A stretch of DNA of 46,988 nucleotides from an uncultured Eubacterium sp. (GTDB lineage Bacteria; Bacillota; Clostridia; Lachnospirales; Lachnospiraceae): assembly GCF_934295145.1 (NCBI RefSeq), contig NZ_CAKRAS010000020.1, forward strand, positions 1-46,988, given 5' to 3'. Positions 31,601-39,721 of the stretch are shown piece after piece. The notes below the pieces were generated by a model that was not told the DNA's origin, did no database searches, and saw only the letters and a program-made list of their open reading frames with translations. Within the stretch, counting starts at the first letter, position 1, and each line of letters opens with the position of its first letter. The position numbers and the translations under genes were made by a program.

Positions 31601-34584
31601 CGTGGAACTGGGATGCTGAGACTGGTAAGAAAGTAGCATCTGCTGATGAGAAGATGTATCACTGGAATACACAGGGCGGCACAACTACATGGGATGTTCC
31701 GGACAGCTGGGCTGGATTAAAGAATGTTAAAGTATACCGTCTGACCGATGAAGGTAAGACAGATGAGCAGACTGTTGATATCGTAAATGGACAGTTGACA
31801 CTTACAGCAGAAGCTGAGGTACCTTATGTTGTATGCAAAGGTGAGAAAGGCAATATCGCTGTAACATGGAGCCAGGGAATGCATATCGTAGATGCCGGAT
31901 TTAACGGTGGAGCAGCTTCTCTTGCTACAAATTGGACAAAAGTTGGTGATGGAACAGCTGAGATCGCTAAGAGTCAGTACAGCAATCCGATGCTGAAACT
32001 GAGCGGTGATGTAGCTATGACACAGGAACTGACAGATCTGAAACCAGGTCAGCAGTACGCAGTACTCGTAGGTGTGGACAACAGAAGTGATTGTAAAGCA
32101 TCTATGACCGTAAAAAGCGGAGATGAAGTTCTGGCAACAAATTATACAGAGCGTTCTATCGCAAAGAACTTTGTAAAAGCATATACACACAGCAATTCCA
32201 GTGCAACCGTTGACGGAAGCAGCTATTTCCAGAATATGTATGTATACTTTACAGCACCAAAGAGCGGAAAAGTAACCGTAACACTTGCAAAAACAGCTGG
32301 CGAAGGAGAGGCTTACTTTGATGATGTTCGTGTTGTAGAGAATGATGCAAATTATATTACAACAGATAAAGACGGCAAATTCGTTAGATTCGAGCAGGAT
32401 TTCGAGAATAATGTACAGGGAATTTACCCATTCGTTATCAGCGGAATTGAAGGCGTAGAAGATAACAGAATCCATCTGTCTGAGCTTCATGGACCATATA
32501 CCCAGGCAGGCTGGGATGTGAAGAAGATGGATGATGTTCTGGACGGAAACTGGTCAGTTAAGATCAATGGTCTGACTCAGAGACAGACGCTTGCATACCA
32601 GACAATTCCTCAGAACTTCCGTTTCGAGCCAGGTGTAAAATATCGTGTAAGCTTTGATTACCAGGCAGGTAGTGATGGAACATACGGCGTTGTTGTAGGC
32701 AGCGGCGAGTTCTCAGAAGCAACAGAAGTCGATACACTGAACAAACACATGGGCAAAAACAAAGACGGACATTATGTCTGTGAGATCACAGGTGACCTTT
32801 CCGGACAGACATGGTTTGGTATTTACTCAACAGGTAAAGCACCAGATCTGCAGGGATCCCAGGGAAGCGCACAGAACTTCGGCGGATATAAAGAGCTTGT
32901 TCTTGATAACCTTGTAATTGAGCGTGTAGATGAGAAAATTACAGCAAAATCCTTAAAGAAACTGATTGAAAAAGCAACAGATCTGGATGAAGAGAAATAT
33001 GCAGAGGCTGATTGGAAGACACTGTCAGAAGCAATTGACGATGCAAATGTTGCATTAAACAGAGACAACACTTCTTCCGAAGAAATCGAAGCATGCTATC
33101 GTCATTTGAATGCAGTATTAGAGTATCTGTCAACTCGTGAGGTTACTGTAAATGCAGGTGAAGAATTTGACATTCCGGTTGCAGGCGTAAAAGTAACAGC
33201 AGGAAGCCAGGACAATGGTACACACTATGGTTCTAACTTCGGTAATCCGGCATATGCAATTGACGGTGATACCAATACGCACTGGATGACAGACTTTGAT
33301 GGATTTAGCTCCGCAATCAAAAACAGAGAATGCTGGATTGATTTCGAATTCCCGGAGGCACATACAGTAGACGGACTTCGTTATTTACCGGGACCGAATA
33401 TGGGCGGATACCTTACAACAATCACAAAATTCGAGCTTTCTGTAAAAACAGCTGGTTCTGATGAGTATCAGTTAGTTCAGAAAGGAGAATGGGAGAACTC
33501 CGCCGGATGGAAGATCACAGAGTTTGAGCCGGTAGAGAATGTAACAAACGTAAGATTACTTGCAACAGAAGCAAAATCTACCAACTGGTGGGCGGTTGCA
33601 TCTGAGATCCGCGTTATGAGTAAAGTAGAAAACGGAAATACCGGTGGTGGCGATGAAAACACAATCGATAAATCCAGTCTGGAAACACAGATTGCAACCG
33701 CAAACAAACTGCTCTCCAGAGAGAAACAGTATTCTGCAAAATCCTGGAAGACATTTGCAGCAAAACTGAAAGCAGCAGAAGATGTTATGGCAAATGCCGA
33801 TGCGACTCAGTATGAGGTAAAACTGGCTCTTGCAAATCTGAAAGACGCTATGAGCGGATTACAGATGAAGGATGGTCTGGCAGATGTGAAAAATGAGGAT
33901 GGCAACTGGTACTACTACAAGAATGGCAAGATTGCAACTGATGTAACAACCGTAGCAAAGAACGTAAATGGCTGGTTCTATGTAAAAGACGGTAAAGTTG
34001 ATTTCAAAGCAAATACCGTAGCAAAGAATGAAAACGGCTGGTGGAAGATCACAGACGGCAGAGTTGATTTCAAAGCAAACACCGTAGCAAAGAATGAGAA
34101 CGGCTGGTGGTACATCCGTGGCGGTAAAGTAGACTTCGGCTACACAGGAATTGCCAAGAACGAAAATGGCTGGTGGCGTATTGTTAACGGTAAAGTTGAT
34201 TTCAACTGCAACAGTGTTGAGAAAAACGAAAATGGCTGGTGGTACATCCGCGGCGGTAAAGTAGATTTCTCCTACACAGGTGTAGCTAAGAACAAAAATG
34301 GCTGGTGGAGAATCGTCAATGGTAAGGTTGATTTCAACTGCAACAGCATTGAGAAAAACGAGAATGGCTGGTGGTACATCCGCAATGGTAAAGTAGACTT
34401 CTCTTACACAGGTGTAGCTAAGAACCAGAACGGCTGGTGGAGAGTTGAAAACGGTAAAGTAAACTTCAACTATAATGGAATCGCTAAAAATGAAAATGGC
34501 TGGTGGTACATCCGTAATGGTAAAGTAGACTTCTCATACAATGGCGGAACATACAACGTTGTGAACGGTAAAGTTCAGAAATAA
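28639..34584 (+). CDS. GH101 endo-alpha-N-acetylgalactosaminidase, wall-associated
   Basis: A 1981-residue secreted glycosidase expected to release Gal-beta-1,3-GalNAc (core 1) from Ser/Thr of mucin O-glycans. Domains: signal peptide (1-34); ConA-like lectin domain (about 50-240); carboxypeptidase-regulatory-like Ig domain (243-322); GH101 N-sandwich and catalytic barrel (about 330-1090) with VDIWGN nucleophile D768 and NEWG acid/base E801. The 33-residue separation matches the Bifidobacterium enzyme. Two galactose-binding-like domains, FIVAR (1435-1497), CBM32/F5-8C (1515-1662), FIVAR (1675-1737) and the aromatic repeats (1745-1981, eight NGWW plus NGWF) follow. GAGGAGG precedes the ATG. The repeats should keep it at the cell wall. 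Confidence 0.95.
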   Translation: MRKKLVVRMLCLAMATSMIGTMVPTSLYPVIANAAESDQNAADDQVAVQALEDGIIDSWTLENKVGEDAVCTVENGWLHLQSGTGNGNNPGTNPAMFVNPNTFDFSKAGYFDFTIKPGSNDTSNNRFGVYLGYNKDTVGMMIGFDAGGWFWQKYGASGNPWYSGNRVGSPAADTETKVHIEWTADKKVTVKIGDTVAFENEDFSGITGLGNKIAFKAGSYGGNVTNVLLKDIHYTGQKEAVEVKDYAVTGKVVDAEGKGIANASVSISGETVKTDANGAYSFSLKPGKYQISVLRDGYENATQEITVGEQNIEVADIVLTQVAQMETETLSTADMDVVVSKTFPSVVRYDMKKGDLAGKVFYGQSEKINTVTINGTAVELDDADVKATFDGAKATYVMTVKGDKIDAVITSELVAEGNTLEFNITDIKNNLEDTVDGNPIQTIEIPNQSLVSVRSSQNGANFKGASMSSNTKISGDYYLEIKDNTTHNRDYAYGFVSNDEMSAGLWSNSEHDGYAAATTVSGGSRNTRVQATTQKKQDYVSLGLSSCAWYYHRVVTDSHNRSYMVKETEMPRTKVIIAGDMNEDAQIDWQDGAVAYRSIMNNPYKSEEVPELVAYRIAMNFGGQAQNPFLTTLDNVKKVALHTDGLGQSVLLKGYANEGHDSAHPDYADIGKRIGGADDMNTLMTEGAKYGARFGIHVNAGEMYPEAKAFKDDNVRRDTAGNLRYGWNWLDQAVGLDSIYDMATGEREGRFDDLEKLVGTNLDFVYVDIWGNNTGSNDDDSWQTRKLSKEINSNGWRMANEWGVANEYDATFQHWAADLTYGGANQKGQNSEVMRFLRNHQKDSWVADYPSYGGAAMMPLLGGYNMKDFEGWQGRNDYDTYITNLFTHDVTTKFIQHYKVIKWVDGDPVNAGGATNWTPDMEITLKDDDGNKLVLKRGSNDPSDAAYRERTMTLNGKVVAQGAPSVGDRRDSDIQAGNKRGTESYLIPWNWDAETGKKVASADEKMYHWNTQGGTTTWDVPDSWAGLKNVKVYRLTDEGKTDEQTVDIVNGQLTLTAEAEVPYVVCKGEKGNIAVTWSQGMHIVDAGFNGGAASLATNWTKVGDGTAEIAKSQYSNPMLKLSGDVAMTQELTDLKPGQQYAVLVGVDNRSDCKASMTVKSGDEVLATNYTERSIAKNFVKAYTHSNSSATVDGSSYFQNMYVYFTAPKSGKVTVTLAKTAGEGEAYFDDVRVVENDANYITTDKDGKFVRFEQDFENNVQGIYPFVISGIEGVEDNRIHLSELHGPYTQAGWDVKKMDDVLDGNWSVKINGLTQRQTLAYQTIPQNFRFEPGVKYRVSFDYQAGSDGTYGVVVGSGEFSEATEVDTLNKHMGKNKDGHYVCEITGDLSGQTWFGIYSTGKAPDLQGSQGSAQNFGGYKELVLDNLVIERVDEKITAKSLKKLIEKATDLDEEKYAEADWKTLSEAIDDANVALNRDNTSSEEIEACYRHLNAVLEYLSTREVTVNAGEEFDIPVAGVKVTAGSQDNGTHYGSNFGNPAYAIDGDTNTHWMTDFDGFSSAIKNRECWIDFEFPEAHTVDGLRYLPGPNMGGYLTTITKFELSVKTAGSDEYQLVQKGEWENSAGWKITEFEPVENVTNVRLLATEAKSTNWWAVASEIRVMSKVENGNTGGGDENTIDKSSLETQIATANKLLSREKQYSAKSWKTFAAKLKAAEDVMANADATQYEVKLALANLKDAMSGLQMKDGLADVKNEDGNWYYYKNGKIATDVTTVAKNVNGWFYVKDGKVDFKANTVAKNENGWWKITDGRVDFKANTVAKNENGWWYIRGGKVDFGYTGIAKNENGWWRIVNGKVDFNCNSVEKNENGWWYIRGGKVDFSYTGVAKNKNGWWRIVNGKVDFNCNSIEKNENGWWYIRNGKVDFSYTGVAKNQNGWWRVENGKVNFNYNGIAKNENGWWYIRNGKVDFSYNGGTYNVVNGKVQK

Positions 34585-34612
34585 TAATTTCATAATGACT
34601 CCCAAGGTATGA

Positions 34613-34648
34613 CAAAAAAAGAAGCGGCTTTCGAAAGAGAGCCGCTTC
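34613..34648 (-). terminator. Terminator of the AraC gene
   Basis: GAAGCGGCT (34621-34629) pairs with AGCCGCTTC (34640-34648). The seven A before it become a U-tract on the minus strand. The plus strand lacks a T-run, so the GH101 mRNA 3' end is less clear. Confidence 0.8.
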
Positions 34649-34722
34649 TGCTGTGTGTGAATAAAATTATTGCAGACCATATGTAGCGTTGCTAAAAATA
34701 TTTGATCATAGCTTTTATTGTG

Positions 34723-35604
34723 TTAGTTGTAATAATTTTTGATATAAGATTTACGATAGCTGGAAGGAGATTCCCCAATGACCGTCATAAACAGTTTGGA
34801 ATAATGCTGGGAATCTTTCAGACCGACTAATTGCGCAATTTCTGTCAGTGATTTATCCGTATCCTGCATCAGATCAATGGATTTATTGATCCGGTAGATA
34901 TTGATGTAGTTGGACAGGGTGACTGTCATATATTTCTTGAACAGGCTGCTCAAATAACGGACGGAGATATGAAGCTCTTTGGCGATATCTTCCTGAAGAA
35001 TTTTGTGCATGTAATTTTCATGGATGTAATCCAGTGTGTATGCCACATAACTGTTTTGCAGGTTTGGATCGGTAAAATCATGGTTTGGCTGCTTTTTATC
35101 CAAAATATGAAGCATGATGCTCATAATGGATATGTTGATATTTGCGGCAGTAAATAAACTGTTTGCGGAAGAGCGCAGCGAAATGATTTTATTTACACAG
35201 TCATCCAGCACCTGATCAGATTTCTGACGATAGTAGGTCTGACAGTGGAAATGGATCGCATGCATCATACCGATGGGATAAATGCCGTCATCACTCAGGA
35301 TAATTTTTGCAAATGTATCCGGTCGGAAATGAATCTGCTGATATTCGCAGTCACCACTGTCATCCACGCGGAACGAATGGATGACATTTGGCAGGATCAT
35401 AATGAAATCGCCTTCCGCACAATGGATGGATTCAGAAGCAATATCCATATGGCAGCTTCCGGAAACGATCCGATAAATTTCGATTGTTGTATGAATGTGA
35501 AAACCAAACTGATAGCCGGCTTTCTGCTTTTGAATAAGTGCGCCTGTCAGAACGTCATTTGACAAAGACAGTGCCAACTGTTCCCGTGTATTTTGATTTG
35601 CCAT
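34723..35604 (-). CDS. AraC family transcriptional regulator with cupin N-domain
   Basis: A 293-residue regulator. The N-terminal half is an AraC-type cupin (FHIHTTIEIYRIVSGSCHM, EGDFIMILPNVIHSF) that should bind a small ligand, perhaps a sugar or organic acid. Residues about 190-293 carry two helix-turn-helix motifs (ILQEDIAKELHISVRYLSSLFKKY and SLTEIAQLVGLKDSQHYSKLF). AAGGAG precedes the start. It is divergent from the OFA transporter gene, whose promoter overlaps a palindrome. It also lies next to the GH101 gene, so either could be its target. Confidence 0.9.
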   Translation of the reverse strand: MANQNTREQLALSLSNDVLTGALIQKQKAGYQFGFHIHTTIEIYRIVSGSCHMDIASESIHCAEGDFIMILPNVIHSFRVDDSGDCEYQQIHFRPDTFAKIILSDDGIYPIGMMHAIHFHCQTYYRQKSDQVLDDCVNKIISLRSSANSLFTAANINISIMSIMLHILDKKQPNHDFTDPNLQNSYVAYTLDYIHENYMHKILQEDIAKELHISVRYLSSLFKKYMTVTLSNYINIYRINKSIDLMQDTDKSLTEIAQLVGLKDSQHYSKLFMTVIGESPSSYRKSYIKNYYN

Positions 35605-35827
35605 AGTATCGCTCCTTATATCATTGCGTTATTACGATTTGTTGTGCCCCTATTATAGCAGAACTTGTAAAAAAGAGATACTGTTTGTTATCAAAACAAT
35701 TAGACAATATCTGTGTTTGAATCTGTTGAAACAGAGAAATACAGGTGAAAATCATGAGAATGCAGATGCCAATATACAAATTTTTTACACAATTCCCCAA
35801 AAAAGGCTATAAATCAGAAAGAAAAAA

Positions 35828-35859
35828 ATCTTGCAAGATGCAAAAAGTTCGATTATAAT
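35828..35859 (+). promoter_or_regulatory. Promoter overlapped by a palindromic operator
   Basis: TTGCAA (35831-35836), a 17-base spacer and a perfect TATAAT (35854-35859). The -35 is the centre of the perfect 12-bp palindrome ATCTTGCAAGAT (35828-35839). TTGCAAG recurs at 35867-35873, on the other side of the -10. Confidence 0.75.
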
Positions 35860-35874
35860 AGTAACGTTGCAAGG

Positions 35875-35901
35875 GGAGAATGTAGTTTCTCCGTTTTTTT
35901 T
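35875..35901 (+). terminator. Terminator immediately after the promoter (attenuator)
   Basis: GGAGAA (35875-35880) pairs with TTCTCC (35887-35892), then G and eight T. It begins about ten bases after the predicted start site and precedes the MFS gene, so it would abort transcription unless prevented. Confidence 0.6.
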
Positions 35902-35943
35902 ATGGAATATAGATAGTATAAATTTTTAGGAGGGAAAGTTAGC

Positions 35944-37167
35944 ATGAAAAACTTAAATCGCTGGGTATATGCGATCATCGGTGTCATCACTCTGCTTCTT
36001 GCAGGTCTGGTGTACGCGTGGTCCGTTATGTCCAAATCTATCGGTGCTTCCCGTCCGGACTGGACAGCAGCACAGTTATCTATGACATTTACCATGGTTA
36101 TGGCATTTTTCTGTATCGGATGTCTGATTGCCGGTATGATGGCAAAGAAAGTCAGCCCGAAGATCTACATCATTCTTTCAGGAATTTTATTTTTAGCAGG
36201 ATTTATGATCGCTTCCACAACAGGCGATTCACCGGCTACCCTGTATCTTGGATTCGGTGTTCTGTGTGGTCTTGGTGCAGGATTTGCTTATAACGCAGTT
36301 ATGAGTACCATGTCTTTATGGTTCCCGGACAAACAGGGTCTGATCTCAGGTATTCTTTTGATGGGATTTGGTCTGAGCAGCTTTATCGTCGGTAAAGTAT
36401 TTGCAGCTGTTACACCGTCCGATGGAACTGACAAATGGCAGGCAACCTTCCGTATTCTCGGTATCATTATCGTAATTGTAATGGTAATCTGCAGCTTCTT
36501 CTTCGTAAAACCGGAAGCTGGTTACAATCCGGGTGGTGCAGCTGCTCAGAAAAAAGCAGTCCGTGAGCCGGCTTGTGAAGTAAACACAGGAAAAATGGCA
36601 ACAATGCCGACATTCTGGTTCTACTATATCTGGGCGATTCTGGTAAGTGCTGCAGGTCTTGCACTGGTTTCTCAGGCAAGTGGTATCGCAAGCCAGGTTG
36701 GAACGACTGTATCGGATGGAAACATTGCGACTGTTGTAGGTCTGATCTCTATTTTCAATGGTATCGGACGTGTAATCTTCGGTGGATTATTTGATAAAAA
36801 AGGTCACAGATTCACAATGATTCTTGATATGATCATTTTCATCGTTGCAGCTCTGATCCTTGTAGTTGCTCTGGTGAGCGGAAACTTTGCATTCATCGTG
36901 ATCGGTTTTGTTGTAGGCGGACTTGCTTATGGTGGAGTTACACCGACAAACTCTGCTATCATCAGTGATTTCTTCGGACGCGAGAACTATTCTATGAACT
37001 TCTCACTGATCAATACAAACCTGCTGATCGCATCTTTTGCTTCTACTATCGCAGGTAAACTGTATGATGCAAGCGGATCTTTCATGACAACAATCTTCAT
37101 GATGATCATCGTAACAGTTCTTGGTTTTGTTGTATCCTTCGGAGTACGCAGACCGAAAGCAAAATAA
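35944..37167 (+). CDS. MFS transporter, OFA (oxalate/formate antiporter) type
   Basis: A 407-residue 12-helix major facilitator protein. The opening RWVYAIIGVITLLLAGLVYAWSV and the helix 2/3 region (GCLIAGMMAKKVSPK) are typical of the oxalate:formate/monocarboxylate antiporter family. GGLFDKKGHR is the mirrored loop motif in the second half. The family carries oxalate, formate, lactate and similar acids; the substrate here is not determinable. AGGAGGG precedes the ATG. Its promoter carries a palindrome and an attenuator-like stem, so expression is probably tightly conditional. The likely regulator is the divergent AraC protein. Confidence 0.9.
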   Translation: MKNLNRWVYAIIGVITLLLAGLVYAWSVMSKSIGASRPDWTAAQLSMTFTMVMAFFCIGCLIAGMMAKKVSPKIYIILSGILFLAGFMIASTTGDSPATLYLGFGVLCGLGAGFAYNAVMSTMSLWFPDKQGLISGILLMGFGLSSFIVGKVFAAVTPSDGTDKWQATFRILGIIIVIVMVICSFFFVKPEAGYNPGGAAAQKKAVREPACEVNTGKMATMPTFWFYYIWAILVSAAGLALVSQASGIASQVGTTVSDGNIATVVGLISIFNGIGRVIFGGLFDKKGHRFTMILDMIIFIVAALILVVALVSGNFAFIVIGFVVGGLAYGGVTPTNSAIISDFFGRENYSMNFSLINTNLLIASFASTIAGKLYDASGSFMTTIFMMIIVTVLGFVVSFGVRRPKAK

Positions 37168-37194
37168 ATATAAAATATCAGATTATAAAAAACT

Positions 37195-37240
37195 AAGAAA
37201 GTGGAAAAGTTCTTTTTGGGGACTGCCACTTTCTTTTTTT
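37195..37240 (+). terminator. Intrinsic terminator after the MFS gene
   Basis: AAGAAAGTGG (37195-37204) pairs with CCACTTTCTT (37226-37235), continuing into a run of seven T. Confidence 0.88.
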
Positions 37241-37327
37241 AAAAAAATGAGTTACAATGGGCGAAGTCAGAAAAGAATCATCTGTAATGGGTGATAGAAA
37301 TGGATGAATGTAAGGAATGTGAAAGAT

Positions 37328-38266
37328 ATGAAGATAGTTTTTTTAGATGATAATTCAATTGGAACGGACATTGATCTTGGCGGGTTCGAGTCTCTGGGCG
37401 AGGTGGTTCGTTACGGAAGCAGCAAGCCGGAGGAAGTCCCGGAGCGTGTAAAGGATGCGGATGTGGTCATCATCAACAAGATGGAGATCAACGAGCAGAC
37501 CATCGGAACGGCAGAAAAGTTGAAACTTGTGTGCGTGACTGCTACAGGTACCAATAATTTGGACAAGGAGTTCCTGGCAAAAAGGAATATTGCATGGCGA
37601 AATGTGGCAGGCTATTCTACAGAATGTGTGGCGCAGCATACGTTTGCACTGCTGTTTTATTTGTTGGAGAAAATACCTTACTACGACAATTATGTTAAAT
37701 CAGAGAAGTATGTAAATGATTCCATGTTTACACATTTTTCAAATCATTTTCATGAGCTCAGTGGTATGACATGGGGCATCATTGGACTGGGGGCCATCGG
37801 CAAGCGTGTGGCAGATCTGGCAAAAGCCTTTGGCTGCCATGTGATCTATTATTCTACTTCCGGAAATCATACGGAGGATGGCTATGAGCGTGTGGATTTC
37901 GATACCTTGCTTGAGACGTCTGATGTCGTGTCTGTACATGCGCCGCTGACGGAGCAGACGGAACATCTGATGAATGCAGCTGCATTTTCAAAAATGAAAA
38001 ACAGTGCGATTTTTATCAATGTGGGACGTGGCCCCATCGTGGTGGAAGCGGATCTGGCAGATGCACTGCAGCAGGGTGAGATCGCGGCAGCAGGCCTGGA
38101 TGTACTGAGCGCGGAGCCGATGCGTGAGGACAATCCACTGCGTTGCATCAAGGACAGCGAGAAACTTGTGATCACGCCGCATATCGCATGGGCAGCGGTG
38201 GAGACGCGCAAGCGTCTGATGGACATTATTTTACAGCAGGTGAAGGAGTTCTTTTATGAAAAATAA
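37328..38266 (+). CDS. D-isomer specific 2-hydroxyacid dehydrogenase
   Basis: A 312-residue NAD(P)-dependent dehydrogenase that interconverts 2-keto and D-2-hydroxy acids, closest in feel to glycerate/hydroxypyruvate reductases. The Rossmann motif GLGAIG is at 153-158. The catalytic Arg is in NVGRGPIVVEADL, the Glu in DVLSAEPM and the His in ITPHIAWAAVETR. ATG 37328 (MKIVFLDD) is where the family begins; an in-frame ATG at 37304 lacks a better RBS. The last 11 bases overlap the next gene. Together with the nearby organic-acid transporter it may serve hydroxyacid metabolism. Confidence 0.92.
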   Translation: MKIVFLDDNSIGTDIDLGGFESLGEVVRYGSSKPEEVPERVKDADVVIINKMEINEQTIGTAEKLKLVCVTATGTNNLDKEFLAKRNIAWRNVAGYSTECVAQHTFALLFYLLEKIPYYDNYVKSEKYVNDSMFTHFSNHFHELSGMTWGIIGLGAIGKRVADLAKAFGCHVIYYSTSGNHTEDGYERVDFDTLLETSDVVSVHAPLTEQTEHLMNAAAFSKMKNSAIFINVGRGPIVVEADLADALQQGEIAAAGLDVLSAEPMREDNPLRCIKDSEKLVITPHIAWAAVETRKRLMDIILQQVKEFFYEK

Positions 38267-39245
38267 AAAACTACTGGCGAAGCTGATTTTTGTGGTGATC
38301 CTGCTTCTGATCATCTGGTATACATTCAAGGATTCGGCAGCGGATATTGTAGAACAGCTTGGAAAAACGTCGTTGGCAGTACTGGTTGCCATTATGGCGG
38401 CAACTGTGATCTATCATTTATTTGAGGCATGGATCACCTATTCACTGGCGCGCAGATATAATCCAAAATTCAAGTTCCGGGAAGCCGTTTACTGTGCTTT
38501 TAACTGCTCTTTTTATCGTTTGTCTACACTGGGAAGTGGCTCCGGTGTGGCAGCAATCGTGTATCTTGGTAAAAAGGGCGTTGGCTATTCGGAAGCAACC
38601 GGACTTTATATGATTCAGTACATGGTGCACAAAGTCAGTGTGGCGCTGTTTAGCGGATTGTTATTTGTCCTTAATTGGAAGGTAATGTCTGTGAATTATA
38701 GAGAATATGGCGTGTATCTGGGACTTGCTTATGCGTTGACTGCGATGATCAGTATTGCATTGGTTATTTTTGCGGTATCTGCGAAATCTCATCAGTTGAT
38801 CTTGTGGATCGTGCGTAAGTTTAACAAAAGTGGAAAACTGACTCCGGCACTGACAAAACTGGAGCAGAGCTGTGATATCATGGAAAAATCTACTTCAAAA
38901 TTATTGAAGGATGTACCGTCACTGATTTTCATGGTGTTGAAAAATTTGGCAAAACTGTGTTTCTGGTATAGTATTCCGTTTTTAATCCTGTTTGGAACAA
39001 ATGAGATTTCCCTGCTGGATTCGCTGTCGATCACATCGCTGTCTGTTATGGCGGCTGCTGTAATCCCGACACCGGCAGGAGTCGGAGCGGTGGAACTGAT
39101 CATGACGAACCTTTTTGCGGTGCTGGTAGGTGTTCACAAGGCCGGTGCAATCACGGTGCTTTACCGTGTGGCAACTTTCATTTTCCCATTTGTAGTTGGC
39201 GGCGTGCTGATTGTGATTAGTAAGTTTCTACATCGGCATAAATAA
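38256..39245 (+). CDS. Flippase-like membrane protein (LPG synthase TM / UPF0104 family)
   Basis: A 329-residue integral membrane protein with about eight hydrophobic segments and the UPF0104 landmarks. One is a helix region with FNCSFYRLSTLGSGSGVAAIVYLGKKG; the other is the C-terminal PTPAGVGAVELIMTNLFAVL. It corresponds to the flippase half of MprF without the synthase domain, so it may move a lipid or glycolipid across the membrane. The start overlaps the dehydrogenase by 11 bases behind GAAGGAG, so the two are coupled. The role is unknown. Confidence 0.88.
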   Translation: MKNKKLLAKLIFVVILLLIIWYTFKDSAADIVEQLGKTSLAVLVAIMAATVIYHLFEAWITYSLARRYNPKFKFREAVYCAFNCSFYRLSTLGSGSGVAAIVYLGKKGVGYSEATGLYMIQYMVHKVSVALFSGLLFVLNWKVMSVNYREYGVYLGLAYALTAMISIALVIFAVSAKSHQLILWIVRKFNKSGKLTPALTKLEQSCDIMEKSTSKLLKDVPSLIFMVLKNLAKLCFWYSIPFLILFGTNEISLLDSLSITSLSVMAAAVIPTPAGVGAVELIMTNLFAVLVGVHKAGAITVLYRVATFIFPFVVGGVLIVISKFLHRHK

Positions 39246-39260
39246 GTAAAAAATTAGCTA

Positions 39261-39289
39261 TTGCATTTGAAAAAAGTATGTGCTATCAT
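39261..39289 (+). promoter_or_regulatory. Promoter of the riboflavin operon
   Basis: TTGCAT (39261-39266), a 17-base spacer and TATCAT (39284-39289), 20 bases before the riboswitch. Confidence 0.7.
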
Positions 39290-39308
39290 AAGTGCAGAAA
39301 AACAAAGA

Positions 39309-39458
39309 AATCTTCAGGGCAGGGTGATCTGAACCGAATGTAATTCGAAGCAGAGAGTCCCGACCGGCGGTATAGCCCGCGAGCGTGAAAGCGTTGATCT
39401 GGTGATTCTGGTAAGCAGAAGATTCCAGAGCCGACAGTATAGTCTGGATGAAAGAAGA
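39309..39458 (+). promoter_or_regulatory. FMN riboswitch (RFN element)
   Basis: The conserved RFN blocks occur in order: ATCTTCAGGGCAGGGTG, GTAATTC, AGTCCCGACCGGCGGTAT, AGCCCGCGAGCG, a variable arm, GATTCTGGT, CCAGAGCCGACAGTATAGTCTGGATG and AAAGAAGA closing P1. FMN binding is known to stop expression of ribD-E-BA-H operons. A terminator stem lies 75 bases downstream. Confidence 0.97.
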
Positions 39459-39533
39459 ACAAGCGAAAATAACTACTTAAATGAGACCGAAAAACAAGTG
39501 TTTTAAAGTCTGTTTAACAAAAAAGATTTTCAC

Positions 39534-39566
39534 TCCCTGAGATTTATTTCTCAGGGATTTTCTTTT
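39534..39566 (+). terminator. Riboswitch-controlled terminator
   Basis: TCCCTGAGA (39534-39542)/TCTCAGGGA (39549-39557), followed by TTTTCTTTT. It is placed between the RFN element and ribD, as expected for transcriptional control. The remaining 155 bases to ribD hold no other signal I can see. Confidence 0.88.
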
Positions 39567-39721
39567 ACCATAAATTTTTGATCTGAAAGAAATTTTCGGA
39601 GCCGGGATGTTTGGGTTACATAAACCTGACAAAATATCAGGTTGTGAAAATGGGAATATCAGGAAACGCAAAAATTTATGGAAGCAGAAAATCCCTGGAA
39701 GATGGAAGGGAGTGTTTTTTT

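Noticed and set aside
31717..32490. 257-codon minus-strand open frame within the GH101 gene
   Set aside because: Cys- and Phe-rich composition of an antisense frame, no RBS, and full overlap with conserved coding sequence.
39611..39721. N-terminal extension of RibD to 39611
   Set aside because: The extra 37 residues are unlike RibD and lie in the riboswitch leader. ATG 39722 gives the family length and has a better RBS.
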